64,000 nucleotides of DNA from positions 25,136,475 to 25,200,474 of the forward strand of contig JBANSL010000009.1 in assembly GCA_037127255.1 (NCBI GenBank), written 5' to 3'. This document shows, piece after piece, positions 23,356-33,578 of this stretch. Each line of letters opens with the position of its first letter. Position 1 is the stretch's first letter. Both the position numbers and the translations under genes were made by a program. Source of the DNA: Persicaria tinctoria (lineage: Eukaryota; Streptophyta; Magnoliopsida; Caryophyllales; Polygonaceae). The notes under the pieces were generated by a model that was not told the origin of the DNA, did no database searches, and worked only from the letters and a program-made list of their open reading frames with translations.

Positions 23356-24403
23356 GAAAAGTTGTGTTCGGTCTTATAAATGCATACCTAAAATCCTTTT
23401 TTTTATCAATTTAAAATTTCAATTTATATTTTATTGAATTAAAAAATTAATAGCTATCTTTCATCTTCCCCATGTTTATTTATTAATTTAAATTGATTTT
23501 TTCATTAAATTTAATGCCTTAAATTCAAAAAATAAATGGTTCTCTTTTTATATTAAAAATAATTAAATGTCAACTTATTTGGATTCCAAGTAGTAATTTC
23601 ATCCCCAAAGTCTTCGGGCCACGATAGTAAAATTAATCCGTTTTTATGCTATCATTTCTTTAACTTCCTTACAAGTAAAGTTAATTATATTTAAAGAGTG
23701 CATTTTTATCTTTTTGAATTGTTATAAATTAAGATGATATTTTTTATTTTGAAAATTGATAGAATACTATTATTTTTTAAAAAATATCTTCCTATAATAA
23801 TATTAATCATTAAATAAAAAAAATACATGCAATAAAAGTTTCACCATATAAGAAACTTCTCGATTGAAGCAAATCGATGTGCTTAGTTTTAAAACAGAAT
23901 ATTATAAGTTTAAAAGAGTGCGTATATCTAAATATTTTACCAATTGTAATTTATGCTAATACAAATGAGTAATTAAAATATTTTGTTTATTATAAAATTC
24001 AAGCTATGTTAATTTTTGGTTATTCACCTGAGTGATATGCCATGTTAAAAATTTTGGTTATTCACCTTATAATATCAACTCATTTATTTGATATAAAATC
24101 TTACCCCGGGCGTAGCACGGGTCTGCCACCCTAGTATATATATATATATCATTACTATATAAAAGCCCAAGTTACCTTACACTGTTCCTTAATTCTAATT
24201 ACTTTTTTGTCCTCCGTTTATTCATTTGTGTGGAGACAATTTAAGGTTGTTTTTGAGATTCTACTCTCTTTTAGGTTCCCAGTTGGATGCCACCAACCCA
24301 CCCCTTCTTCTAATTTCTAATTTTCCACAGTTAATCGGAAGAGTCGATCAATCCAAGTTTCTCCTATCAGCGGTTGTCCCTAATTTCTAGGGTTTCATTT
24401 CCA

Positions 24404-24565
24404 ATGGATTCAGATGATGGCGTGCATGATGCCAACGACGTTGAGTCTCCTGAAGACTTCTACAGCGAGGCCACCGTTGATTCTGATGAGGCATCTGATG
24501 GCGAATATGAGTATTTCGGCAATGATTCCGAGGATTCCGACGATGTTACTTCGCGTCACCAACAG
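24404..24565 (+). pseudogene. First exon of an ARIADNE-type RBR E3 ubiquitin ligase
   Basis: Fifty-four codons start MDSDDGVHDANDVESPEDFY and continue with an acidic stretch ending EDSDDVTSRHQQ, followed by a GTAAAAG splice donor. This matches the acidic N-terminus of plant ARIADNE proteins, which carry ubiquitin to substrates through a RING-IBR-RING module. The cysteine-rich RBR core that would follow is absent. The frame is intact, the donor is good and an upstream leader-like sequence is present, so the piece could still be transcribed from its own promoter as part of a chimera. As it stands it is a gene fragment. Confidence 0.72.
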
Positions 24566-24955
24566 GTAAAAGTTTCCCTCTTTCTCCTTGAGTGGCCAAA
24601 AGTTTCTTTATGATCCTCTGCCTTTCTCTTGCTTAATTTGCATTACTTTTGGGCTTTCGATTGCCACCATCGCCTGATCGTGTTGTTGTTCAAGGTATAT
24701 GTCTGCAGTTTCTGATTTCCTTTTCCTATTTTGATTACGGTTTATTTCTCTTCGATTTGTGATTGGAATTAGGGTTTGCATATACATCGATTCCGAAGTT
24801 GGAAGGGATTACGATTTATCTTTGCATTTTCTGATTTCCTTTCCTTTTGGGAATTAGGGTTTATTTTAATTTTTACCTAAATTTGATTGGAATCATCAAA
24901 TGTATATCGATTCCGAAGTTGGAATGGGTTTGAGTGTATTTTGAGATGTTCAACT

Positions 24956-25033
24956 TTACCGCTGAGGCCATCCACTCCATTGGCATCTCTATCCTCATCT
25001 ATAAGCTCATCAAGGAGAAAACTTGCACTGGTT
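24956..25033 (+). pseudogene. Exon fragment of a KDEL-receptor (ERD2)-like protein
   Basis: The frame reads FNFTAEAIHSIGISILIYKL followed by IKEKTCTG. Plant ERD2-like proteins have a transmembrane segment of the form AAEA(I/V)H(S/T)(I/V)GI.VLIYKL.KEKTC.GLSLKSQELTA; the match stops at the usual exon-like border after EKTC.G. These receptors retrieve escaped ER proteins from the Golgi. The rest of the seven-helix protein is absent. The piece lies between unrelated ARIADNE and glutamate-receptor fragments on the same strand. Confidence 0.65.
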
Positions 25034-26063
25034 TCTCCCACTCTCCCTTTATCCTTGTTTATCCTTTCTAGCGTTGTGGCCTTTTAGGGTTCATTTATCC
25101 CTATTTTCAACAGTCTTCACTTTTGCTCATTTCCTTCTTTTGTTTTAATTGTTAAAACCTTTTCACGATTACTGCGATGGTTAATATTACTGTGCCCCTT
25201 CAAAATTGTTTCTTGCTAAGTTTATCTTTTCAATCCTTTGCTATGTTGAGGTATCTATAGACTAGTCTGTTTACCTGATATCATCTTTCATGAGATGCCT
25301 AATTTGAGTGGATTTTGTAGGTTTTTCCTTTTAATTTGACTTATTTTATGGATCATGATGCATATGATTGAAGTGGCATGAACAATTTGATAGTCAAGTA
25401 GCAAGATACGACCTAGAAACAAATCACTCTGAGAATGCTTGCCTTAAATTGTTGATTGATGTTTCTTTTTTGTTTCAGTTTGTTCTTTTCAATTTCTTTA
25501 TATCTCCTTGTCAAGGGGATTGAATCCCTCGGTTGGATTTGTGCCTTTCACTTGCAAAGGCAATGTGGAAGGAGAGGTCTGGATTTCAGTTTTAATAAAT
25601 TGTGTGCACTGCTGCGTTTTTTAATGTTTGACTACTTTCCTGGATGTCCTTACTCATTGTATCATATTTGTTCTTGGCTTCTTGCTTATTTTCTACTGTC
25701 ATTTTCCCCAAATTTTAATTTTAATTTTTGTCTCAAATTTCTTTTATTGGCGTTGACTGTTAACTTATTTTGCCCGTCAGGTGAGTATTTTCTTATTTTT
25801 CCATTTTTTAAAGGCAACCCAAAAAGGGAATTTAGGGAAACCAGTTGAACATGGAATATCAGGAAACATTGCACTGTAAAAATCCCATTTTTATAGCCCT
25901 TGATTTTTTATGCCCTTTTGGATCTTTTTCTGGTTTGAAAGATTAGACACTATTATTTATTCCATCTGGGTTCTTGCTCTTTACAGGTATGGCTGTAATG
26001 TTTCCCCTGTATAGAACAGGAGGGGAAGTAAGTAAAATTTCCAGCTTCTGATTTGGGATAGAA

Positions 26064-26322
26064 ATGGGAATTGTAGTTTGGTTTCTGGTTTTTGTGGGAA
26101 TTCGAAGTGTAGTTACAACAACAACAAGTGTTTCTACAAGACCTCAAGTTGTGAAAATCGGGGCTATCCTCCCCTTCAATTCCACTATTGGTAAAGTGGC
26201 AAAAGTTGTAATCTTGACTGCTTTGGATCATGTGAATTCAGACCCACATGTTATTGGTGGAACCAACCTCACCATTTCCATGAAAGATAGTGAATATAGT
26301 AGATTTCTTGGTATTGTTGAAG
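26064..26322 (+). pseudogene. First exon of a glutamate receptor-like (GLR clade 3) channel
   Basis: The ATG opens a hydrophobic signal peptide (VVWFLVFVGI), then RPQVVKIGAILPFNSTIGK, ALDHVNSDPHVIGG and MKDSEYSRFLGIVE, ending at an AAG/GTACTC donor. This is the start of the periplasmic-binding-like N-terminal domain of plant GLR3 proteins, plasma-membrane ligand-gated cation channels (family usually near 900 residues). Only this exon is found. The ligand-binding and pore regions do not follow downstream. The leader upstream contains a plausible spliced 5' UTR (ACAG near 25985). Captured exon; confident on family, not on expression. Confidence 0.75.
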
Positions 26323-26829
26323 GTACTCTTATGATCTTATCTCTTTAACTAGATGTTTCATATTCAGTTTGTTGCTATTTTGATATGACATACATACTCT
26401 GCTTGATCCAGCCACCTTGTTTTCAACCTTGTGGGTAATTTACATGATTCGTTTTAAACTAAGGTCAACATATATGGAGGATAAAGACAACTTTGCTATT
26501 TATTATGTGGTATGCCTTCATTTTTCTTGTTCTTTTTTCCTTTTTCTCATGCATTTCATGACCATTTTTTTCTGCTAAATGGAAAAGAGAATGTATTGAT
26601 GTGGTTCAACTTTCTTATTTTTGTGCAATTGTAATGTCCTTGAATGGCGCCTCTCGATCGGTATAGGTGGTGCCATGCGCTGCTTTGGCACTACTATAAT
26701 AATGCAATTTGCTCAAAATGATTTTTTTTTTATGATTACAGTTTTACCGTTAATTTCCACTAACCCCATCAAATCCATCTCTTTTGGTCGGACCTTCTTG
26801 TTTGGGCAGGACTTGAAGCTTTGAGAGCC

Positions 26830-27030
26830 CAAATGATATAAGCTACACACGGAGCTCGTTTAAGGAGAATCAGTGAGTCCGAGCGGAGGTGGTGCATTTT
26901 ACAATGGCAAGAAGTGGCTTGGGAAGCTATTCACGCTATTGTCTTTTGGGGAAGAAGCTGGACAATCGGATTTTACTATGCCAATGAGCAATGATACAAT
27001 CAGCTTGAGTCGGCATCTGATGATGCAGGT
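26830..27030 (+). other. Exon-like segment, unidentified
   Basis: A segment ends in ATGATGCAG/GTGAGACT, a strong donor. Two frames are partly open, one reading GGGAFYNGKKWLGKLFTLLS and the other ISESERRWCILQWQEVAWEA. I cannot assign either to a family. Confidence 0.25.
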
Positions 27031-28275
27031 GAGACTAGGTTTTTGTTAATCGTTAATCATTGTTTTCTTGTGTCATTACTATTGATTCTCTGGTAGTTGT
27101 ATGATTACAGGTTTTTTCAGAAAATCCTTGTAAAGCAATTTTGACAGTGACCTCATTTTATTTTTCTGTTGGTTTGATTTCATCTGATTCATTCTCTGCA
27201 ATTGCTATGGAGCTATTAAACTAAAGCAATTTGGAATTTCTCTCAAACTCCACATCAAAGTTCTGATTTTGATTTTTAAATGTGTTGAGTACAAACATCA
27301 GTACTGAAATCTTTTTAGATGGGGAATTGCAGTCCTAATATTACAGTATGAGAGTGAAGAACAAGAAGCAGCTAGGAGGATTAAAAAAAGTAAGCAACCA
27401 ATATCAGTTCTTAGCTCCATCTTCAGTATGAGAGTGCAAGTGCTTCTAATCATATTTGCTATAGTGGTTGCTTTATCGGTATCCTACTGTTCATAACATT
27501 CTTAAAGTTTTCATTGCAAATTGTAATGATCTGAACCCAACATTTTGAAGTCTTGCCAGCAAGATGATGTGGTGGCTTTACTTTTGGTGCCTTTTGTTTC
27601 AGAAGCTCACCTGAATTTGGCTTTCTTGTGGAACTTATTTCATTATAGCTGAGAGGGGAACTTTATGTGGTGAGGGATTGGAACTAATCCACATTGAGAC
27701 ACCTTCTTCTTATTAATGATTAAATGTTCCTTCTGTTATTGTTGTTATAAGGAGTTGTTGCAGTTAACTTCTATCTCTAACTCTCCGCAGAAGATTATAG
27801 TGTTCATGTGGTGGGTTTAACGAAGGAGGGATATAATCAACTAAATGGATGAAAGTATTATTGCCATCATCTATATTTCTAGGCTATTGATTATTTTTTT
27901 AAGAAAAAACAAAAATGATGTGTTTATGAAGGATTGAAGGTTAGGATTTGCCTTTCTTCAGTGATTCAAGAGTTAAGCTTGTTGGAAATCTTTAAAAAGT
28001 GATAGAAGGAATGATAAATGGCATAAGGGTTAATAGAGATCTTGTAATGTATTCAGGGAATGATCTAGCCTTTTTTATATATAAAAAAAATATGGGCTAG
28101 CTGTAATCTGTTTTTTCTTGTAATGTACATATGGATGATTTATCCTTACATTAAATTAGTAGTTTCTTTGCATTAGATTGTTTGAGAATTAGTTTTGCCT
28201 TTCAGATTCTTTATTTGTTGTTTGTGTTTACCGCTTGATGTGAATCTGAATCTGATTTTTGGTTTCTTGTTGAAG

Positions 28276-28405
28276 CCATGGGAGACTTACAAGTCAGACA
28301 CCTCAATAGTTCTAAAAAAAGTACCATGTGCCAGAGACATTCCTGGACAAAGTGGCCTACTGTACTGTCAAGTCTCTCCGTTGGCCTAGTGATCTGTTTT
28401 TCCCG
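28276..28405 (+). pseudogene. Alternative oxidase (AOX) exon fragment, frameshifted
   Basis: The fragment reads [14 protein letters not shown], then, after a frame change in an A-run near 28314-28322, [20 protein letters not shown] and PSDLFFP. This is the conserved stretch preceding the first helix of mitochondrial alternative oxidase, the cyanide-insensitive ubiquinol oxidase. The di-iron ligands lie in later exons that are not present. A splice-donor-like CCCG/GTAATT follows. The frameshift and isolation make it a non-functional gene fragment. Confidence 0.68.
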
Positions 28406-28410
28406 GTAAT

Positions 28411-30210
28411 TAATAATACAATTATTTTGCAGAACTGTCCATTTATATGTTGTTTCCCTTGCTTCCGATTCTTCCTTGTGTGTGCTCTTGCCTCAGCTGC
28501 AATTACATATGGTGACCAGAGGAGGTTGAGAGAGTTTATTAATTAGCAAGGGTAGTTTAGTCCTTTTACAGACAAACTAAAAAAATAACCTTCTACCAAC
28601 CAAACACATTATTTTTAAAAATTAACCTCAACCTTTTCCACCTCCACAACCTAAAAAAACAAACTCCACCTTCACAACCTAAAAAAAAGAACCTCAACCC
28701 CTTTAAAATTAACCCGCAAGCAAACACACATTCTATTAGTGAAATTCCTAAGGTTCTTGGACCATAAGACAGGATTTTAAAAAAAATATCCAAGGCAATG
28801 CTCTATATTAGTTTATCATCTTTACAAAACACATTTAAATCACATCAAAATTTATGGTGAAATGCATTATGCATATACCTACCAGATCATGTGGATTCTT
28901 TACCGTGAGTTCATATTATATGAACTCGAATGAAGGAATACTTTTATTGATATCGATCTACCCATCTTCAATTTTTGTCTTTTGCATCTTATCTGAACAC
29001 TTATTTGCAACCTTTATTTGAGCTTTTCATACCTTTTCATGTAATTTATATAGATTGAAAAATTGAAAAAAAAAAGTACCTAAAATATCTAAGCATAATA
29101 CGATGATACGTGGCGGTAAGTGGAATGGGTATAGATATAGATGCTTTTGAGTGATTTTTCATATTTAAAAGTTTAGGGAAAATTCTTGTAAATTTATAAT
29201 TTTTTGAAATAGTTTGTAATTTTTATGATTTTGAATGTCGCCTTCAATTTTTTAGATCTCCGTCTCTTTAGCTCACTCTCTCGCTATGTTTGCTTTGTCT
29301 CTCTAGCCATGCCTTATCAAATCGGGCTTTCTATCTCTATGGATATATGGAGCTAACGACTTTTCGAGGCTATGTCGTAACCGGAGCCGAACACCTAGAA
29401 GACGAATTTGAACCAGATGCCAAGCCAACTGCCGACGCCGAAGCCCATGGCGTGGCGATCTCCGACAACTTTCCTCCTTATAGGTCTGACCCGTTTTCCT
29501 TGAGCAGGGGACCTAATCACTGTTTTTTTCATTGGCATGGAGTCATCTAATATGTTTTCCTCTAGGAGCGAGAGACGTGTTGCTAGAATCCGGTGTCAGA
29601 GAAGCTCTTTGAGGTGGAGGTGATCGAGATCTTGCTCTTGTTGTAGGAATGCAAAAGGCATTTCGCAATATTTTCAATCACATTTCAGAATGTATTACTT
29701 TTGTTAAGTTTTGTTTTAATCAACTATTAAAGGTCCATATGACATTTGCGTAATTAGATTAAAGTAGAACAACAAACTTGGCACATGTTTGTTGTTAATT
29801 GTAAGTTTCGACCATTGTAATTCCGCTACATTAAATCTTTATTATCCATGTATAAATGAATTGTTCGATGAAATTATGATCGACATAAAAATCGATATAC
29901 CTTGTAGTGTACTTGCACCAATGTCAAGCTCAAATACTTATAATTCTACCAATCATACTTGATTCCAACCCAAACGAATGAAAGTTCCACTAGAACACAT
30001 CATATTTTATATACATTCAATTCATCAACAACGTCCGAATAGATCAATTAACAATTCGATTCTACATCCAGGTATACATACAGCATAAACCCCTGCCAAG
30101 GGCTATAGCATTCCACTATTTTCTACAGCAATGGAATCAATGAAAAAAAAATGACAGCAATACATCACAAGTTCAATACTACTAACAGTAGTTACAAAAT
30201 CCAGCTAGAA
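28411..30210. other. Non-coding DNA with minor ORFs
   Basis: From 28560 to 28740 the plus strand is an A/C-rich stretch repeating (C/A)AACCTAAAAAAA, perhaps a small MITE. A short ORF at 29290-29550 contains EDEFEPDAKPTADAEAHG, which I do not recognise. I see no other features. Confidence 0.3.
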
Positions 30211-30215
30211 TCAAC

Positions 30216-30399
30216 CTGGAGTAAAAGGGGATTTGCGAGGAAGAAATGGGCAGATCACACCTTTTTGTATCTTCCAATCAGCCGGATTCAGACTCGTCGC
30301 CTCCACTTTCAGCAATACCTCATCAACCTTTGGGATAAGAACTTGAGCTTCAACATGACCCTTATGGCCAGGCTCATTTGCTGCAAACATGGCAATCAT
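30216..30399 (-). pseudogene. First exon of a quinone-oxidoreductase-like (ceQORH type) gene
   Basis: On the minus strand an ATG-led frame reads VEAQVLIPKVDEVLLKVEAT then SLNPADWKIQKGVICPFLPR and ends at TCCAG/GTTGATT. Chloroplast envelope quinone oxidoreductase homologues (medium-chain dehydrogenase family) begin with a very similar VPVPTPK.DEVLLK.EA.S(L/I)NP.DWKIQKG..RPFLPRKFP. The NADPH-binding domain is not found to the left. It is an isolated exon on the strand opposite to the captured exons at 24-28 kb. Confidence 0.7.
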
Positions 30400-31088
30400 T
30401 GTACTCTTCCCAAGACAGAGGCAACATGTATATCAGGATCGAATGAGCAAAGAAACCGATGAGAACTGAAAACTCTTTCAAGTTCACATAACGCACGCTA
30501 GTACAATCCTTCAAAGCAACTGAAACTGCGTCTAATGACTCTGGCTAAAGAACTTTTGTGAACAAACACCGAATTAAAACAGTTATACTAGAAATATGTG
30601 TATGAATGGCATGAATAGCTCCACATAGAAACGGTAACAGAAGAATGTTACATGCAATAAACACAAGTTCCAACTATGGAGTACATGAAATGGGCATCAC
30701 AAACAAATCTAATGAAATTTGGCAATCAAGACCCACAACCCCAATGGCATCACAACCCCAATGCCATCACAAGTTTCATCTATGGAGTACATAAAATTTG
30801 ACAGCTCTATGCTTAACATCTACTTGAAGAAATTAAAGCTACTGCTCTGTACATTTTGGTTTTTCATATGTATACATCTATATAAGACAGTAAACTATAG
30901 CATCATCATAGCTTACAAACGTTTGCTTTCATTTGAGATATTAATTCGAATCATTCGAGTAAGCTAGCAGCTGTAACAATTAACCGTCAACTAAGTGAAC
31001 TAGACAGCACAGAGAAGTACCCCAATAAAACAAGAACTTCGATAATCTCTGAGGAAGAAAAACATGCTTTAGAGACAAAATCACATAC

Positions 31089-31256
31089 TCTAATTTTGGT
31101 TCTGGCTTCCCAAATGACAAAAGTCTCATTACAAGTGGAGTGCATGTGATTCCTCCTCAAACCACCATGTCTGATTTCACCCACATGAGCGGCAACAAAA
31201 TTCAAAGCTCCACCTATCATCAAACAATCCAAATTGTCATCAATTTTGACATTTTC
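31089..31256 (-). pseudogene. Cupin-like exon fragment
   Basis: The minus-strand frame reads LDCLMIGGALNFVAAHVGEI then RHGGLRRNHMHSTCNETFVI, W, and ends before a GTATGTG donor-like site. An H.H(n)E pattern with VAAHVGE.RHGGLRGNH.H is a cupin-type metal-binding strand pair found in a plant protein of unknown role. Only this piece is seen. It is upstream (on the minus strand) of the unrelated quinone-oxidoreductase exon. Confidence 0.45.
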
Positions 31257-31438
31257 ACCCCAAAACAAACCTTAACTCAATCAAAATTGTAGGTTTTAAC
31301 CGAAAATCACATGGCTCCTGAGGTCAGAGCTTGGGATTCTATTCATGTTCAATCATCTACTTATGAAAACCTAAAACAACTAGTAGTGTTTTGATTAAAA
31401 AAGTGCCAGCAAAGAAGCCTTTTAGAAGCTCAAGCAAA

Positions 31439-31443
31439 GTAAG
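31439..31443. repeat. Left TSD (GTAAG) of the Athila-like element
   Basis: GTAAG at 31439-31443 is repeated directly after the 3' LTR at 40228-40232. Confidence 0.88.
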
Positions 31444-31824
31444 TGTTGTGAGTCTAATTTGCCATGTTTTACACTTACTTTTATATCGATTTCTGCATAC
31501 ATTGCATGCATTTGGGTTAGAATTACAGAATCTGTGTAGTTTACACTTATTTGCAATATATGGAGGTCTACACAAGTTTTGGTTATATTTCGCAGAAATC
31601 GGACGCACTTTGGAGCTTAAAGGAAACTCATGGAGAAGCTAAGAATGGTGCAGCTGGGGAAAAGACCATATTTAGACATCCATAATTATGAATCAAGCTT
31701 TGATCTATTCATGAGAGTTGTAGACCTTGAAAGGAGCTTTCCAACGCATGCTCATATGCGTCAATCCGACGAACGAGGACTCGGGAAAGTGCGTTTTAAG
31801 AACAGAGCAGAAAGCTGAGAGATG

Positions 31825-32215
31825 TACTCGATATCGAGTACCTTTACTCGAGATCGACCAAAAATGTCCAAGGAGTGCCTGGTCGAGGAGGAGCTGATCG
31901 AGAAGCCGAAGACAAAGACATGCCGGGTTACACTCTACTCGAGATCGAGTAAACCTACTCGAGATCGAGGAACCCGGAAGCCGGCACCCGAGCCATGTCG
32001 AAGAGAGGTTGCTCGACAACACCAGAAGACCCAGTCGACGAGACACCTTTACTCGAGATCGAGTAAGGTCCTTGAGATCGACCAAGCCTAGGAGCCATGT
32101 TCGAGCCACATGGAGGACCAGCAACCCGAGACGCCGAGCCAGCCAAGTCGACGTCAGTTCTACTCGATCTCGAGGAGCCTTGGTCGAGATCGAGGAGCCG
32201 CGTCCCGAAGCCGCG
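31825..32215. repeat. TCGA-tiled array, variant A, upstream of the LTR TATA box
   Basis: Repeated words include ACTCGATATCGAGTACC, TACTCGAGATCGAGTAA, TACTCGAGATCGAGGAA and CTCGATCTCGAGGAG. The unit is nearly its own reverse complement. The same array is found in the 3' LTR (39034-39425). Confidence 0.88.
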
Positions 32216-33089
32216 TTACGCGGTTTGAGCAGTCCTACGCGTTGTGGGAGTCCTTGGAGCCGAAGGAATCCGAGCTGGCCGAGATCCATCAAGTTCTATC
32301 TATGGAAGACAAGATCTATCAACATGAGAAGACTTACCTATTTAGATTTAATTTCCTCTTTATAGATTTAATTCCTGAATTACTTTTATTTATCTTTTAA
32401 GCTTTTTAGATATAGACAGATATATTCTATCCTTGATTAGCAAGGAATAGAAGGCTATAAATAAAGCCTTAGAGGCTGGTTTTTCATAATTCAATTCAAT
32501 TCAGAGAAAGAGAAGTAGTTCCACGGAGACAGTTTAGGAGTTCTAAGGTTTTTAGGGTTTTGACATTCAGCGAAAGTTGGATTGCCGGGATTGTAAAGAC
32601 TTTGAATTTAGTTTAATGCAAGTTTCTTTTTATACATCAATGCCTGCTATTGCGATGAAGAGCGAGTAGTTCACCCACTTCTGGGGCTGGGGTGAGCCCG
32701 ACGGTGGCCATGTGAGGTGATGCGGTAAAGGTCAGATCTTGTTATGCAATTCGTCTTCTATCCCTATGAGCATGATTCTTTTGCGAGAGTTGAAGGTGAT
32801 CCTTGTTTGTATTATTGAAGCGAAAGTGATCTTAATACAACTTGGGTTAATTATGTGAAAAGGGTTAGTAACAATTAGGGTTTATGCGAAAGCCTCTATA
32901 TGCTTATTTGTTAGTAACGAAAGTTATTTTGATGGAAAGCATGATCTTTTATGCCTTTATGTGTTACTTTGCATGGTTATCGTTGTGGCGTTGATACCCT
33001 GGCTTTGGAAGTTCTTTCATATATTTATTTATTTCTGTCAAAATCTGAGATTCTGTGTTCGAAGTTGCAATTTGAGGTTTTCTGTGTTT

Positions 33090-33265
33090 TTGTCGATCTA
33101 GAGGAAAAGCTAGTCGAGATCGAGTAGGGGTTTGTCGATCTCGAGTAAGGCCTTGTCTAGATCGAGTTGCTGTTGTGCTTCTGTCATCGATTTTTAGTTT
33201 CTGTTTCTGTTGTCTTTTGTCGCTCTCGAGTTGCTGTTGTCGAGATCGAGTTAGTTTATGTCTTT
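33090..33265. repeat. TCGA-tiled array, variant A, second cluster (5' LTR only)
   Basis: CTAGTCGAGATCGAGTAG, GTCGATCTCGAGTAAGG and GTCGAGATCGAGTTAG occur here. The 3' LTR has lost this part through an internal deletion. Confidence 0.82.
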
Positions 33266-33497
33266 GTTTTATTTCTTGCTTTCGTTTGTATTTCTTTCTT
33301 TGTTCCTTTGTTTCTGTCTTCTGTTTGCTTTTCTGTGAGATTTACAGATGCCTAGGATCCGCCGACACGCTTCCTCGTGGATTCGATCCTGACTTTCTGT
33401 TACTGCATTGGAGGAGTCTTGTAATTATTTGCGTGGGCCTAAATCTGGTTTGATCTATTTTGTTATATTTCATACTTGATTTCCTCCTCACAACAAA

Positions 33498-33516
33498 TTG
33501 ACGTCGTTGCCGGGGA
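33498..33516 (+). other. Primer-binding site (tRNA-Asp-like)
   Basis: TTGACGTCGTTGCCGGGGA lies two bases after the 5' LTR. It matches the expected complement of the plant tRNA-Asp 3' end (TGGCGCCGTTGCCGGGGA) except near GACGTC. Athila elements commonly use this primer. Confidence 0.7.
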
Positions 33517-33578
33517 AGCTATCATTCGCGCCTTAGGTAGTCATTTCTCACTTTTTCTTTGAGTTACTTTACAGGTGT

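Larger units (their letters stand above)
20795..24134 (+). mobile_element. Putative non-autonomous Helitron B
   Basis: The right end at 24131-24134 is CTAG preceded by CCCCGGGCGTAGCACGGG (a CCCG/CGGG hairpin) and followed by T. The proposed left end at 20795 is TCTATATAACATAAAAAG preceded by A, four bases after the end of Helitron A. The interior is AT-rich, with a 210-bp tandem duplication, a (TAA)n tract, a SINE-like tRNA head at about 20905-20960 (TAGCTCAATGG...GGGTTCAAACC) and a GC-richer block at 22030-22240. No Rep/helicase ORF is present. The left boundary is inference. Confidence 0.5.
24149..28410 (+). mobile_element. Putative gene-capturing Helitron C (right end unresolved)
   Basis: TCATTACTATATAAAAGCCC at 24149, preceded by A, resembles plant Helitron 5' ends. 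It lies 14 bp after the 3' end of Helitron B. Downstream on the same strand come single-exon fragments of at least four unrelated genes (ARIADNE, KDEL-receptor-like, glutamate-receptor-like, alternative oxidase), each with intron-like flanks. This arrangement is typical of exon capture by Helitrons. I could not identify a 3' hairpin plus CTRR end, so the extent is a minimum and membership is inferred. Confidence 0.45.
31444..33495 (+). repeat. 5' LTR of the Athila-like element
   Basis: 2052 bp, starting TGTTGTGAGTC and ending CCTCACAACA. A TATA box lies in GGCTATAAATAAAG near 32453. Two clusters of CTCGAGATCGAG-type words lie at 31825-32215 and 33090-33265, on either side of it. Confidence 0.92.

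Noticed and set aside
15483..29910. A large CACTA transposon from CACTACTACAAAA (15483) to TTGTAGTG (29908)
   Set aside because: The two ends do not match beyond a few bases, the 3-bp flanks differ, and no transposase was seen.
31705..32400. Long overlapping ORFs on both strands in the LTR (for example 195 codons minus, 118 codons plus)
   Set aside because: They lie in the TCGA-rich LTR array, where several frames on both strands are open at once; the same ORFs recur in the 3' LTR and have no domain.
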